DNA of 64,000 nucleotides from positions 7,360-71,359 of the forward strand of contig DAITBA010000021.1 of the NCBI GenBank assembly GCA_036824005.1, written 5' to 3'. Positions 31,865-40,330 of the stretch are shown here, piece after piece. Every line of letters begins with the position of its first letter. The first letter of the stretch is position 1. Origin of the DNA: DAITBA01 sp036824005 (lineage in GTDB: Bacteria > Pseudomonadota > Gammaproteobacteria > Burkholderiales > Rhodocyclaceae). The translations under genes and the position numbers were made by a program. The notes beneath the pieces were generated by a model that ran no database searches, was not told the DNA's origin, and worked only from the letters and a program-made list of their open reading frames with translations.

Positions 31865-32433
31865 GCCGCCGCCCTCCTCTCGATCTTGTGCACCGTCGTC
31901 TCGTCGAAGCCGCGCTGCAGCGCTTCCACGTTCTGTGCCAGGCCGGCGTCGCGGAAGTCCGATTCTTGCAGCGCAGACCGCAGCGCATCGAGGGACACCA
32001 GTCCCGTGGTCCGGGCAAAGGCGCCGAGCATGATCGTGTTGGTGATGGTCCGTCCGAAGATGGTCAGCGCAATGCCCACGGCATCGCATAGCCCGACCGT
32101 TTCGATGAGCGGCGGCAGGCTCAACTCGCTCAACGCCTTGGCCGTGGTCTGCACCAATGCTCCGCCCTGCTTCACGCCTTCGAACACGTTCACCGCCCGG
32201 GCGACGGTCGGGTCGATGCACACGATGCAGTCGGGACTGTAGATATTCGTCATGCGCCGGATCTCGCGCTCGTCGCAGCGCACGAATGCGGCCACGGGCG
32301 CGCCGCGACGCTCGAATCCGAATTGGGGCACGGCCACCGCGTAACGGCCCTGCGCCACCAGCGCCTTGGCCAGCATCGAAGCGGCGAGTACCGCACCCTG
32401 CCCGCCACGGCCATGCAGACGGATCTCGTACAT
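31861..32433 (-). CDS. padE: Phenylglyoxylate oxidoreductase gamma subunit
   Basis: 190 residues from ATG 32433 (MYEIRLHGRGGQGAVLAASM), with GGGAG upstream; a longer frame overlaps padD. The glycine loop and FGFERRGAPVAAFVRCDE are typical of 2-oxoacid:acceptor oxidoreductase gamma subunits. It is followed by padF with an ATGA overlap, giving the order padE-F-G-H-I known from phenylacetate degraders. Confidence 0.9.
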   Translation of the reverse strand: MYEIRLHGRGGQGAVLAASMLAKALVAQGRYAVAVPQFGFERRGAPVAAFVRCDEREIRRMTNIYSPDCIVCIDPTVARAVNVFEGVKQGGALVQTTAKALSELSLPPLIETVGLCDAVGIALTIFGRTITNTIMLGAFARTTGLVSLDALRSALQESDFRDAGLAQNVEALQRGFDETTVHKIERRAAA

Positions 32434-32485
32434 CCCACTGCTCCCTGTTCGTGCGCGCGCCGCACCCAGTGCGCACGTTCGAAAT

Positions 32486-33364
32486 TCATCCGCCCCAGCC
32501 CGGCCGTGCGCCGTCACCCGTCAGTCCAGCGCCCCGCGCAGGCGTGCGCGCGATGGCGAAACCCTGGTTGAAAGCAGCGCGCGCCACGATGGCGTACTTC
32601 AACACCCAGCCGGCGGCCACGGCAAGCAGCCCCGCAGCCACCGCCAACCATCCGGCGTCCAACGCCTGCGCAGCAGGCGCCGACACCCCTGCCAGCAGGC
32701 TGATGGCGGTAAACGGCTGGTCGATGCGTTCGAGCACCGCCACGGTACCGCGCGGCGCGGCACCCGCGCGCAGCCGGCGGAAGTACGCGCGCCATTGCAG
32801 TGCCCGGGCAAGCACCAGCGTGGCAAAGAGCCACGACGTCCAGACCGGCGCGCCGCCCGAATCCGCAGCGTGCGCCACCACCATGTACCATCCCGCCCCC
32901 TCGGCAATGCCTGTCAGCATGATCAGCGGTACGATCAGCGGATGCCGCCAGGCCGGTATTCCCTTCGCCGCGCGCAGGATACGCGCCTGGCAGTATAGGA
33001 AGGCGAGCGCCAATGCAGCGGTGAGCCAGATCAGGAGCGCGTTGCCCGTCGCCACCGCAGCCGCACCGCAGAGGAAGAGCGGTACTGCAACCAGTGCCTC
33101 GCGGGTCATCCACGACGTGTGCGCATGCTTGAAGACGTTCAGTGCGCGCCACGGCTGCCCGATCTCCAGCCAGACACAGAACAGCCCGAGGCCGATCAAT
33201 GCCAGCGCCACGAGACCTGCGATGCCGTAGGCACTACCGCCGGCAAGCGCCGCTAGCAGCAGCAGGCCCGTGCCGGAGCCGCCGCCGATGAAGTTTCCAG
33301 CGGCGCGCCAGTCCCAGTTCATCTGGAGCCATGGCGCAACGCGACCGATCACTGTTCCTTTCAT
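32486..33364 (-). CDS. padD: Phenylacetyl-CoA:acceptor oxidoreductase membrane subunit (NrfD/DmsC-like)
   Basis: 292 residues from ATG 33364, overlapping the padC stop. About eight hydrophobic helices are visible, beginning NFIGGGSGTGLLLLAALAGG, with FCVWLEIGQPWRALNVFKHA and SWMTREALV, which are NrfD/DmsC-type quinone-site segments. It should anchor PadBC in the inner membrane and pass electrons to quinone. Confidence 0.85.
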   Translation of the reverse strand: MKGTVIGRVAPWLQMNWDWRAAGNFIGGGSGTGLLLLAALAGGSAYGIAGLVALALIGLGLFCVWLEIGQPWRALNVFKHAHTSWMTREALVAVPLFLCGAAAVATGNALLIWLTAALALAFLYCQARILRAAKGIPAWRHPLIVPLIMLTGIAEGAGWYMVVAHAADSGGAPVWTSWLFATLVLARALQWRAYFRRLRAGAAPRGTVAVLERIDQPFTAISLLAGVSAPAAQALDAGWLAVAAGLLAVAAGWVLKYAIVARAAFNQGFAIARTPARGAGLTGDGARPGWGG

Positions 33365-34008
33365 CGCTCGCCCACGATGTAATAGACGCCCGGATCGGTA
33401 CCCAGATCCTCGTGCATGCGGAAATGTGCTGTTTCGCGCAAAAGCTGCGAGACATTGCTCTGCTCGTCCTCGCGGTCTCCGAACGTCAGCGCGCCGGCAA
33501 TGCAGGCATTGACGCAGGCGGGCGTCACTTCCGGATCGATGCCCGGTGTCATGCCGCGGACGGCAGCTTCGTCCAAGCGATCGCTGCAGAAGGTGCACTT
33601 GGTGGACACGGCCACGCGGCGGGCGTCGAACTTGGCCCGCTCTGCCGCCGTGGGCTCTGCGCCGTAGGCAAAGTCCGCCTGACGCACGATGTAGCGCGCC
33701 TGGTAGGGGCAGGCGACCGCGCAATAGGCGCAGCCTATGCAAAGCTCGTAATCGACGCCGACCAGTCCGTCGTCGCGCCGGTAGGTGGCGGTGCTCGGAC
33801 AGACACTCATGCATGGCGGGTCGCCGCAGTGCATGCAGGCCACCGGCACGAAGGTGCGGCGCACGTCGGGATACTCGCCGGATTCCAGGTCCAGCACCCG
33901 CCGCCACTGGACGCCCGCAGGCGTGCCATTGGCATGCTTGCAGGCGGCCGTGCACGTCTGGCAGCCGACGCAGCGGCGCAAATCGGCGACCATGACGTAG
34001 CGCGTCAC
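33361..34008 (-). CDS. padC: Phenylacetyl-CoA:acceptor oxidoreductase Fe-S subunit
   Basis: 215 residues from a GTG at 34008 that overlaps the padB stop (GTGA). It is a DmsB/HycB-type protein with four cysteine groups: CVGCQTCTAAC, CMHCGDPPCMSVCP, CIGCAYCAVACP and CTFCSDR...CVNACIAG. It links the molybdenum subunit PadB to the membrane subunit PadD. Confidence 0.92.
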   Translation of the reverse strand: MTRYVMVADLRRCVGCQTCTAACKHANGTPAGVQWRRVLDLESGEYPDVRRTFVPVACMHCGDPPCMSVCPSTATYRRDDGLVGVDYELCIGCAYCAVACPYQARYIVRQADFAYGAEPTAAERAKFDARRVAVSTKCTFCSDRLDEAAVRGMTPGIDPEVTPACVNACIAGALTFGDREDEQSNVSQLLRETAHFRMHEDLGTDPGVYYIVGER

Positions 34009-36734
34009 GCCGTGGCCTCCTCGGGCACCGGACGCACGGCCACGCGCACGATGTCGGCGGCGGAGCCGGTGGCGTCCGTCAGTTCCAGTGACATGGGAGC
34101 GATGGTGTTGAGGCTGGGTGTGGCCATGTCTTTGGCGTAGGGCGTGGCCCAGTGGTCGAACTGCCCGAGGATGAGCAACGTGTCCGGGCGGACGCCTTGT
34201 TCGAGGATGGCCCGCCCGCGCGTGGTGCGCAGTGCCGAGCGCACCTCGATCAGATCACCGTCGCCGATGCCGAGCTGCCGCGCCCGTCCCGCGTTCATGA
34301 CGATCCCATGGTGGCCGCGAACGTTGCCGGCCACCTCGTCCATGAGCTGGATGCCAGCGTTGCTGCCCCAGGCATATTGCATGCTGCGCCCCGTAAGCAG
34401 CCAGAAGGGATAATCGTCCGCCTTGCCGCCGCCGAGCCTGACCGCATCCTGCTCCCAAACGCCGGGGAAATCCTTCCACGCCGGCAGCGCCTGGTATTCC
34501 TTCAGTTGCGTGTCCCACCACTGGATGCCGGTCTCGTGCAGGCGGTTGCCCAGCTGGCGGCCGACGCGCAGCAGTCGCTCCTGGTACGGCATTTCGAAGC
34601 GTATGCCGTGCTTCTTTAACTCCGGCAGCAGGTACCATTGCAGGCGCGAGATGGAACGGGCGCGAAAGCCGTGCTTGCGATACCATTCGAGTCCGTCGCT
34701 GTGCTCGCCGGCGGTGAGCTCAGCACTGGCCGAGCGGCACACCGCATCCCATATTTCCGCGGCGGTGTAAGCGCGTTCCGGATCGAGGCTGAAATCATAT
34801 TTGCCGTTGGCAAGATTGAAGCCGGCCCCACCGCGGTTGATGGCCTTGTTGTACTTGTCCAGCAGGCCAGTGCGCCGCGCGAGTTCGGTGGCAATATCGG
34901 TGAAGTCCTTCGCCTCGCCGCGCGGCGCCACGGCCGGCTGGCGCAGCGCCACGCCCTCGAAATCCCAGAACTGCTCCATGAACTTCGTGCCGCCGATACG
35001 CAGCAACTGCGTGCTTTCCAGATCCGTGGCTTCGGGCAGCAGAACGTCGGCGAAATGGTTGGTTTCGTCCCGCGTGTAGGCAAAGGCGACGACGAAGGGA
35101 AACTCCGCCATGCGCCGACCGATCTCCGGCGTATCCCAAAGGGATATGGACGGGTTGGTGCGGAAGACAAACCATAGGTCGGGCGTCGTCACCGGCGTCC
35201 AGTTCTCGGGCGGATCCTTGCGGAAGATCCACGCCAGGTGTGTCGGCCCGAGAGCGGTGCTCCACGGCGAATCGGCGGACAGCGGCACCAGCGTGCGGTG
35301 GGCGTTGCGCACGTTGGGTCGCTGCTGCCAACGCTCCTTCTCCGTCGGATTGAGCGGGAATCCGAGAAAACCGTCGTCGCCGCGCACCACGCTGCCCTGG
35401 CGCGGCAGCGCCGGCCGGGTCAGGCGCACCGTGGTACCCAGTATGCCGCCAGGCACTTCCAGCGCCCCGACAAGACAGGCAATGATCGTACGCGCCCAGC
35501 AGCATTCGTAGCCGCCCCAGCCATTGCTCACCGTCTTGCCGATGGTGATGGCCACCGGGCGCAGCGGCAGCGTCACACCGTCGATATCGATCATGGCGCC
35601 GACCCGCGCGTGATCGAGATACTCGCCGGCGATGCGCCTTACCGTACCGGGCTTGATGTCGCACATGGCATCGGCCCATTCCGGCGTATAGGGCGCAACG
35701 TGTGCAACGAGCATCGTGAACGCGGTCGCGACCTCGGTGTTCTCGCGCAGCCATGACTCGTCGTCGGCGCCTAGTTCGAGGCCGCTGACCTCGAAGCGGC
35801 CCTCGAGCGCCGGATCAACGTCCGGCGTGTCGAATACGACCGCGGCGCCGCGCTTGCGGTCCCACAGCAGCGGTTTGCGCGTCTGCGCATCGCGCATGAA
35901 GTAGCCGTTCGGACCGACGAGATAGGGCGCGTTGGTCTGGTGCCGCAGAAAGTCGAGATCCAGCCGCTCGCGCGGCGTCTCGTGCAGCATGACGTACAGC
36001 ATGCCGAACATGAAGGCGGCATCGGTCTTGGGCTTGATCGGCACCCACTCGGCGGAGCAGCCGCCCGTCACGGACAAGTGCGGCTCCAACTGCACGCGCT
36101 TGACGCCGCGCACCCGCGCCTGGGCGTGACGCCAGACGCCGGCAACGCCGCCCGACGCGTCCAGGTTCGAGCCGAAGGAAAGGATGTATTGCGTGTTCGG
36201 CGTGTCGGCGGCGACAGTGAACGCGCGGTGCCAGAACTCGCCGTACAGATGTTCGGAGTGGTAACACTTCACACCCTGGCCGCTGCCGAAACTGAAATCC
36301 ACTGGTCCCCAGGCGGACAGGAAAGCGGGGAAGGTACCCATGTAGTAGGTAGGTGTGCCGCCACCGCCGAAGCTCGCCGCCACGCGCGGATAGCCGGCTT
36401 CGTCCAGTGGCCCCTTGGCGCGGATTTCATTGAGTTTGCCACAGACCAGACCGAAGGCTTCTTCCCAGGAGATCGGTACGAAGCCGGGGTCCTCGTCCCG
36501 CCCCTTGCGCGGATTGGTCCGCTTCATTGGCTGCAAAACGCGATTCGGGTTGTAGGTCTTTTGGATCAACCCGTAGGCCTTGACGCAGACGCGTCCGCAG
36601 CCGGGGTGATAGGGCGCGGCGGTGAAGTTCGGCTCCACTTCCGTCGCCACACCGTCCTCGACCTTCACGGTGAGCAGGTCCGGACCTGCCACGCACTGGT
36701 AGCAATAGACCGGCACACGCTTGACCTCGCCCAT
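34005..36734 (-). CDS. padB: Phenylacetyl-CoA:acceptor oxidoreductase molybdopterin subunit
   Basis: 909 residues from ATG 36734; a longer upstream frame overlaps the thioesterase gene. The N-terminus has a Cys cluster motif (Cys11, Cys14, Cys46, Cys50), followed by bis-MGD-binding segments (SFGSNLDASGGVAG, FGMLYVML, LLPEATDLEST) and a C-terminal dinucleotide-binding domain (LLTGRSMQYAWGSNAG, VMNAGRARQLGI). It performs the four-electron alpha-oxidation of phenylacetyl-CoA to phenylglyoxylate. No Tat signal is evident at the N-terminus, so it probably faces the cytoplasm. Confidence 0.9.
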   Translation of the reverse strand: MGEVKRVPVYCYQCVAGPDLLTVKVEDGVATEVEPNFTAAPYHPGCGRVCVKAYGLIQKTYNPNRVLQPMKRTNPRKGRDEDPGFVPISWEEAFGLVCGKLNEIRAKGPLDEAGYPRVAASFGGGGTPTYYMGTFPAFLSAWGPVDFSFGSGQGVKCYHSEHLYGEFWHRAFTVAADTPNTQYILSFGSNLDASGGVAGVWRHAQARVRGVKRVQLEPHLSVTGGCSAEWVPIKPKTDAAFMFGMLYVMLHETPRERLDLDFLRHQTNAPYLVGPNGYFMRDAQTRKPLLWDRKRGAAVVFDTPDVDPALEGRFEVSGLELGADDESWLRENTEVATAFTMLVAHVAPYTPEWADAMCDIKPGTVRRIAGEYLDHARVGAMIDIDGVTLPLRPVAITIGKTVSNGWGGYECCWARTIIACLVGALEVPGGILGTTVRLTRPALPRQGSVVRGDDGFLGFPLNPTEKERWQQRPNVRNAHRTLVPLSADSPWSTALGPTHLAWIFRKDPPENWTPVTTPDLWFVFRTNPSISLWDTPEIGRRMAEFPFVVAFAYTRDETNHFADVLLPEATDLESTQLLRIGGTKFMEQFWDFEGVALRQPAVAPRGEAKDFTDIATELARRTGLLDKYNKAINRGGAGFNLANGKYDFSLDPERAYTAAEIWDAVCRSASAELTAGEHSDGLEWYRKHGFRARSISRLQWYLLPELKKHGIRFEMPYQERLLRVGRQLGNRLHETGIQWWDTQLKEYQALPAWKDFPGVWEQDAVRLGGGKADDYPFWLLTGRSMQYAWGSNAGIQLMDEVAGNVRGHHGIVMNAGRARQLGIGDGDLIEVRSALRTTRGRAILEQGVRPDTLLILGQFDHWATPYAKDMATPSLNTIAPMSLELTDATGSAADIVRVAVRPVPEEATA

Positions 36735-36753
36735 GATTGCCTCCCGCAGCGTG

Positions 36754-37161
36754 TCAGCGGCCCCTGGCCTTGGCCGCTTTCGCCGCGACCCTCGCCCGCA
36801 GCTTTTCCACTTCCACGACGAAGCGAGTGTGCTCGCCCTTGGAAATCTCCTCCACATCGTCGCGCGCCAGGAGATTGAACTTCACCAGCCGGCCGTTCAC
36901 TTCGGCCACCTCGACCGTGATCTCGACGACCATGCCGGCCAACGTCGCACCGCCATGGCTGACGCTGATACCGGTTCCCACCGAGTCCTCCCCCGAGTCG
37001 CAGTGCTGCAGCAGAAATTCCCGGCAGGTCATCTCGAAGTCGCGCACGAGCTCCGGCGTTGCATAGACACGCAATGCCTCGCCAAGGAAATCGATGGTGC
37101 GCGGCTTGTCGATCTCGATGCGGCGGGTCGCGGCAAGCCCCGGGACTAATGTGCTCTTCAT
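36754..37161 (-). CDS. Hotdog-fold acyl-CoA thioesterase (FlK/PadM-like)
   Basis: 135 residues from ATG 37161 (GAGGAGAG just upstream). It resembles fluoroacetyl-CoA-thioesterase-type hotdog proteins: DFLGEALRVYATPELVRDFE, EDSVGTGISVSHGGATLAGM and a C-terminal strand KFNLLARDDVEEISKGEHTR. It is the first gene of the pad transcription unit. A thioesterase gene (padM) accompanies pad genes in related organisms and may recycle CoA from dead-end esters. Function here is inferred from context. Confidence 0.75.
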   Translation of the reverse strand: MKSTLVPGLAATRRIEIDKPRTIDFLGEALRVYATPELVRDFEMTCREFLLQHCDSGEDSVGTGISVSHGGATLAGMVVEITVEVAEVNGRLVKFNLLARDDVEEISKGEHTRFVVEVEKLRARVAAKAAKARGR

Positions 37162-37201
37162 ACCGCTCTCCTCATCAACCCCGCAATATGATACAGATCC
37201 G

Positions 37202-37233
37202 TGTTGTGGCATGTTATATCATGTAACACAACA
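37202..37233. promoter_or_regulatory. Palindromic operator candidate upstream of the pad operon
   Basis: A 17-bp near-perfect palindrome TGTTATATCATGTAACA (37212-37228) is nested in a 32-bp segment whose ends are TGTTGTG and CACAACA. It lies 41-72 bp before the first pad-operon gene, where a repressor or activator would act. The binding protein is unknown. Confidence 0.5.
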
Positions 37234-37352
37234 ATACACCTTTCCACCGCTGCCTTCAAGCGCTGGACAGGGGCCCCGACCGACCGAGGTCAGACGGTCC
37301 ACAAACGAGAATTGATTACGTTCGGCAGCCGCATTCCCGTTTGGCACCAAGG

Positions 37353-37369
37353 TGTGCAATATGCGCACA
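37353..37369. promoter_or_regulatory. Dyad TGTGC-N7-GCACA between boxR-like gene and pad operon
   Basis: TGTGCAATATGCGCACA is a 5-bp-arm palindrome. It includes TGCAATAT, an 8-mer also present at 38463-38470 in the boxR/paaY promoter region. BzdR/BoxR-type regulators bind TGCA-containing operators, so both sites are candidates. Confidence 0.35.
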
Positions 37370-37450
37370 ATACCCGACTGGCGACGTCGGACTTGTATCA
37401 CATTGGAGAATGACGACGGCCCCTGCGCGGGGCCGGTGAAGGCCGGTAGG

Positions 37451-38347
37451 CTACGTTGCGATGGCTCGCTGCAGATCGGCCAGGCTTTGCTCGATGCTCT
37501 TGCCGGAGGTTGTCACGACCGCGTCTGCCTTGCTGTAGAGGGCAACGCGACCGGCAAGGATACGCTGCAGGTCTTCCATGGCCTCCAGATTGCCGCCCAT
37601 GGGCCGATAGTCGCCCTGTGCCATGACGCGCGCCATGTGTTCTTCCGGAGATGCCTTGAGCCAGACGGTGAAGCATGAGGACAACAGCAGATCGAAGGTG
37701 GCCGGTTCGGAAACGATGCTGCCGCCGGGTGCAAGCACGAAACTGTCGCGGCTTTCGATGAGCGACTCCAGCGTGCGCCGCTCGTAGCGCCGGTATGCCG
37801 CCTGGCCGTATAGCGAGAAGATCTCGCTTAGCATGGTGCCGGCTTCGCGCTCGATTTCGCGCGCCATTTCCAGGAAGGGAACGCCCATGTGCGCCGCCAG
37901 CATGGCACCCAGGGTCGTCTTGCCGGCGCCGCGTAATCCGATCAGCGCGATGCGCCGGCGCCGGTCCACGTGTTCGGCAGCATCGAATTCCGCCATGAGT
38001 AGATTGCGCGCACGCGCCAGCTTCTGCGGCGAAAGGCGGCTCAGGAACTGAAATAGAAGCTGCAGTTCCACCGGCTGCTCCGGCTCCTCCCGCACTAGAT
38101 CCACCAAGGGCAAGCCCATGGCATGGGCGATCTGGCGCATCAGAATGATGGAAACGTTGCCGTGGCCGGTTTCCAACTGGGCCAGATAGCGCTCGGAAAC
38201 ACCGGAATCCTGCGCTAGGATCTTGCGCGTCATGCCGCGACGAGCGCGCAGATCGCGAATGCGCTCGCCGAGCGCGCGCAGATATTCATTCTCGTCAGCG
38301 CTAAGATCGGGACGCTTCAGCCTCTCGGCGCTTGTGCTCCTGGCCAT
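37451..38347 (-). CDS. boxR: BoxR/BzdR-type benzoyl-CoA-responsive regulator
   Basis: 298 residues. An XRE helix-turn-helix (RKILAQDSGVSERYLAQLE) occupies residues 25-90. A shikimate-kinase-like domain with Walker A IGLRGAGKTT starts near 135 and runs to the end. This architecture defines the BzdR/BoxR regulators that sense benzoyl-CoA and repress anaerobic (bzd) or aerobic (box) benzoate genes. It sits alone between the pad operon and divergent paaY. Its usual targets, benzoyl-CoA reductase or epoxidase genes, are not in the window. Confidence 0.85.
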   Translation of the reverse strand: MARSTSAERLKRPDLSADENEYLRALGERIRDLRARRGMTRKILAQDSGVSERYLAQLETGHGNVSIILMRQIAHAMGLPLVDLVREEPEQPVELQLLFQFLSRLSPQKLARARNLLMAEFDAAEHVDRRRRIALIGLRGAGKTTLGAMLAAHMGVPFLEMAREIEREAGTMLSEIFSLYGQAAYRRYERRTLESLIESRDSFVLAPGGSIVSEPATFDLLLSSCFTVWLKASPEEHMARVMAQGDYRPMGGNLEAMEDLQRILAGRVALYSKADAVVTTSGKSIEQSLADLQRAIAT

Positions 38348-38445
38348 CCTCGCACTCCCTCTATACCACCTTCATGCCTGGCGGTGCCTGCCGCACCGCG
38401 GTCGCGGCGTGCCGTAGTCCCAGTTTGACGTCTGAATTATAATGC

Positions 38446-38473
38446 TTGAGGCGGCAGACAATTGCAATATAAT
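38446..38473 (+). promoter_or_regulatory. Putative sigma70 promoter of paaY, overlapping boxR-like upstream region
   Basis: TTGAGG (38446-38451), a 16-bp spacer and TATAAT (38468-38473) precede paaY. TGCAATAT overlaps the -10 box, so a BoxR-like protein could block it. Confidence 0.45.
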
Positions 38474-38564
38474 GACTAATACTCCGCACTTGCCCGCGAC
38501 ACTTGTCCGTTAACAAGCCGCCGCAGACATCGCCCCCAGCACCCCCCTATCGAGCCTGGAAATC

Positions 38565-39197
38565 ATGCCCATCTATAGCTTCGACGGCGTCGTGCCGGTC
38601 GTCCACCCCTCCACCTACGTGCACCCCACCGCCGTGCTCATCGGCGACGTCATTGTCGGCCCCGGGTGCTATGTCGGCCCCTGTGCGGCCCTGCGCGGCG
38701 ATTTCGGCCGACTGGTACTCGAAGAGGGCGTCAACGTTCAGGACACTTGCGTAATGCACGGCTTCCCCGGCATCGACACGGTGGTGGAAAAGGATGGCCA
38801 TATCGGCCACGGCGCCGTGCTGCACAGCTGCCGCGTCAAGCGCAACGCCATGATTGGCATCAATGCCGTCGTGATGGACAACGCCGTCATCGGCGAGGAA
38901 TCCATCGTCGCCGCCTTGGCGTTCGTCAAGGCCGACGTCGTCATCCCGCCGCGCAGTCTGGTGGCTGGCGTACCGGCGCGGGTGCTGCGCCGGCTGAGCG
39001 ACGACGAGGTAAACTGGAAATCACAGGGCACCGCCACGTACCAAGAACTGGCGAAACGCAGTATGCAGAGCATGTGCGAGGTGGCGCCCCTGCCCGAACC
39101 CGAGGTCGACCGCCGGCGCACCCAGGTGGCATTCATGGACCCGCTGTTCTTGGCCAAGCTGCGCTTCGGCAAGGCAGCGAGCGAGTCGACGGAGTAG
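38565..39197 (+). CDS. paaY: PaaY-like left-handed beta-helix protein (gamma-carbonic-anhydrase family)
   Basis: 210 residues of hexapeptide repeats from about residue 10 to 140 (HPTAVLIGDVIVGPGCYVGP), with zinc-ligand His in VQDTCVMHGFPG and GHIGHGAVLHSC, and a C-terminal helix. It reads as PaaY, a thioesterase-like protein of phenylacetate degradation that hydrolyses dead-end CoA thioesters. It is divergent from the BoxR-like gene and separated by 125 bp from folE. Confidence 0.85.
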   Translation: MPIYSFDGVVPVVHPSTYVHPTAVLIGDVIVGPGCYVGPCAALRGDFGRLVLEEGVNVQDTCVMHGFPGIDTVVEKDGHIGHGAVLHSCRVKRNAMIGINAVVMDNAVIGEESIVAALAFVKADVVIPPRSLVAGVPARVLRRLSDDEVNWKSQGTATYQELAKRSMQSMCEVAPLPEPEVDRRRTQVAFMDPLFLAKLRFGKAASESTE

Positions 39198-39322
39198 CGC
39201 GCCCGCCGCGACGCGGAACGAGGCGGCACGAAGCAAACGTGCCGCGCCCCTCGTCGGTGCTCCGCCGCGCCCGCCATCGCGTGTATGATGACCCGGTCCA
39301 TCTCCGGCGAAGAAGTCTTGCC

Positions 39323-39964
39323 ATGTCCGACCACTTCGATCACGACCACCCTCCCCGCATCGGTGCCGTGCTAGGCATCCCGCGCCAAGGGCAATTCGAC
39401 CCGCCTGCGTTCGAGAAGGCCGTGACCGACCTGCTGCTTGCCTGCGGCATTTCGCCCAGCACCGTGCATACCGGCAGGACAGCGCAGCGCGTACGGGAGT
39501 TATGGCAGCGCAGGCTGCTGGGCGGCTACGAAATGGACCCAGCCGAAGCGCTGGGCGAGGGATTCGAGGACCATCGAGCGGACATGGTGGTGGTGCGCGG
39601 CATCGCCGTGCACGGCGTATGTCCGCACCACCTCGTGCCCTTCCGCGGTGTGGCGCACGTCGCCTACCTGCCGGGCGGACGCCTGCACGGGTTTGGGCGC
39701 ATCGCGCGCATGGTGGACGCCATCGGTCACCGCTTCACTTACCAGGAATGGATGACCCGCGACATCGCGGATGCCCTCCTGCTGCACGGCAAGGCGCGTG
39801 GCGCCGCCTGCGTCATCGAGGCGGAGCAGCTTTGCCTGCTGCTGGGGGAAGACCGGCGCGGCGACGAACGGGTGGTCACCCAGGCCTTTGCCGGCAGCTT
39901 CGAGCGCTCCGATCAGTTGCGCTCGGAGTTCCTGCGCGCCATATCCATTCGCACCTCGGAATAG
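39323..39964 (+). CDS. folE: GTP cyclohydrolase I family protein
   Basis: 213 residues from ATG 39323. Zinc and active-site motifs are present: VCPHHLVPFRGVAHVAYLPG (Cys and His ligands), HGFGRIARMVDA and IEAEQLC with the third zinc Cys. The usual following MRGV stretch is replaced by LLLGEDRRG, so it is a divergent member. The family converts GTP to 7,8-dihydroneopterin triphosphate. Whether this copy serves folate or another pterin is unknown. Its place beside the ferredoxin/Kor module is notable. Confidence 0.8.
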   Translation: MSDHFDHDHPPRIGAVLGIPRQGQFDPPAFEKAVTDLLLACGISPSTVHTGRTAQRVRELWQRRLLGGYEMDPAEALGEGFEDHRADMVVVRGIAVHGVCPHHLVPFRGVAHVAYLPGGRLHGFGRIARMVDAIGHRFTYQEWMTRDIADALLLHGKARGAACVIEAEQLCLLLGEDRRGDERVVTQAFAGSFERSDQLRSEFLRAISIRTSE

Positions 39965-39989
39965 CGGCGGCGCGCGGCCAATCGGGCCG

Positions 39990-40235
39990 TCACGCCTGCA
40001 GACGGTCGAACTTCGCCTCGAGTACCTGCCTGGACTCGACGCGCTCGGGATTGGGCACGATCGCGTCCACCGGACAGACCGCCACGCACTGGGACTCGTC
40101 GAAGTGTCCGACGCATTCGGTGCACCGTTCCGGATCGATGACGTAAATGTCATCGCCCTGGGCGATCGCCTCGTTCGGACACTCCGGCACGCAGACGTCG
40201 CAGTTGATGCAATCGCTGTTGATCAGCAAAGCCAC
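39990..40235 (-). CDS. fdx: 2x[4Fe-4S] ferredoxin
   Basis: 81 residues of the YfhL/Allochromatium-type ferredoxin. First motif CINCDVCVPECP, second motif CTECVGHFDESQCVAVCP with the characteristic long insertion between Cys, and a C-terminal helix (ESRQVLEAKFDRLQA). This type donates low-potential electrons to class I benzoyl-CoA reductase in Thauera. Here it follows the kor genes, which would reduce it. Confidence 0.92.
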   Translation of the reverse strand: MALLINSDCINCDVCVPECPNEAIAQGDDIYVIDPERCTECVGHFDESQCVAVCPVDAIVPNPERVESRQVLEAKFDRLQA

Positions 40236-40330
40236 TTGATTACCTCGTTGTCGTCTGCCGATGCTTACCTCACCGCACCGGAGTCGAAGGTGCTCCAGTT
40301 AGCAGCGTACGCCGCTGCGCCGATGCTTCA

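Noticed and set aside
38666..39322. Upstream extension of the folE frame through paaY
   Set aside because: It is out of frame with paaY, which has full hexapeptide-repeat motifs; folE begins at ATG 39323 where its own family sequence starts.
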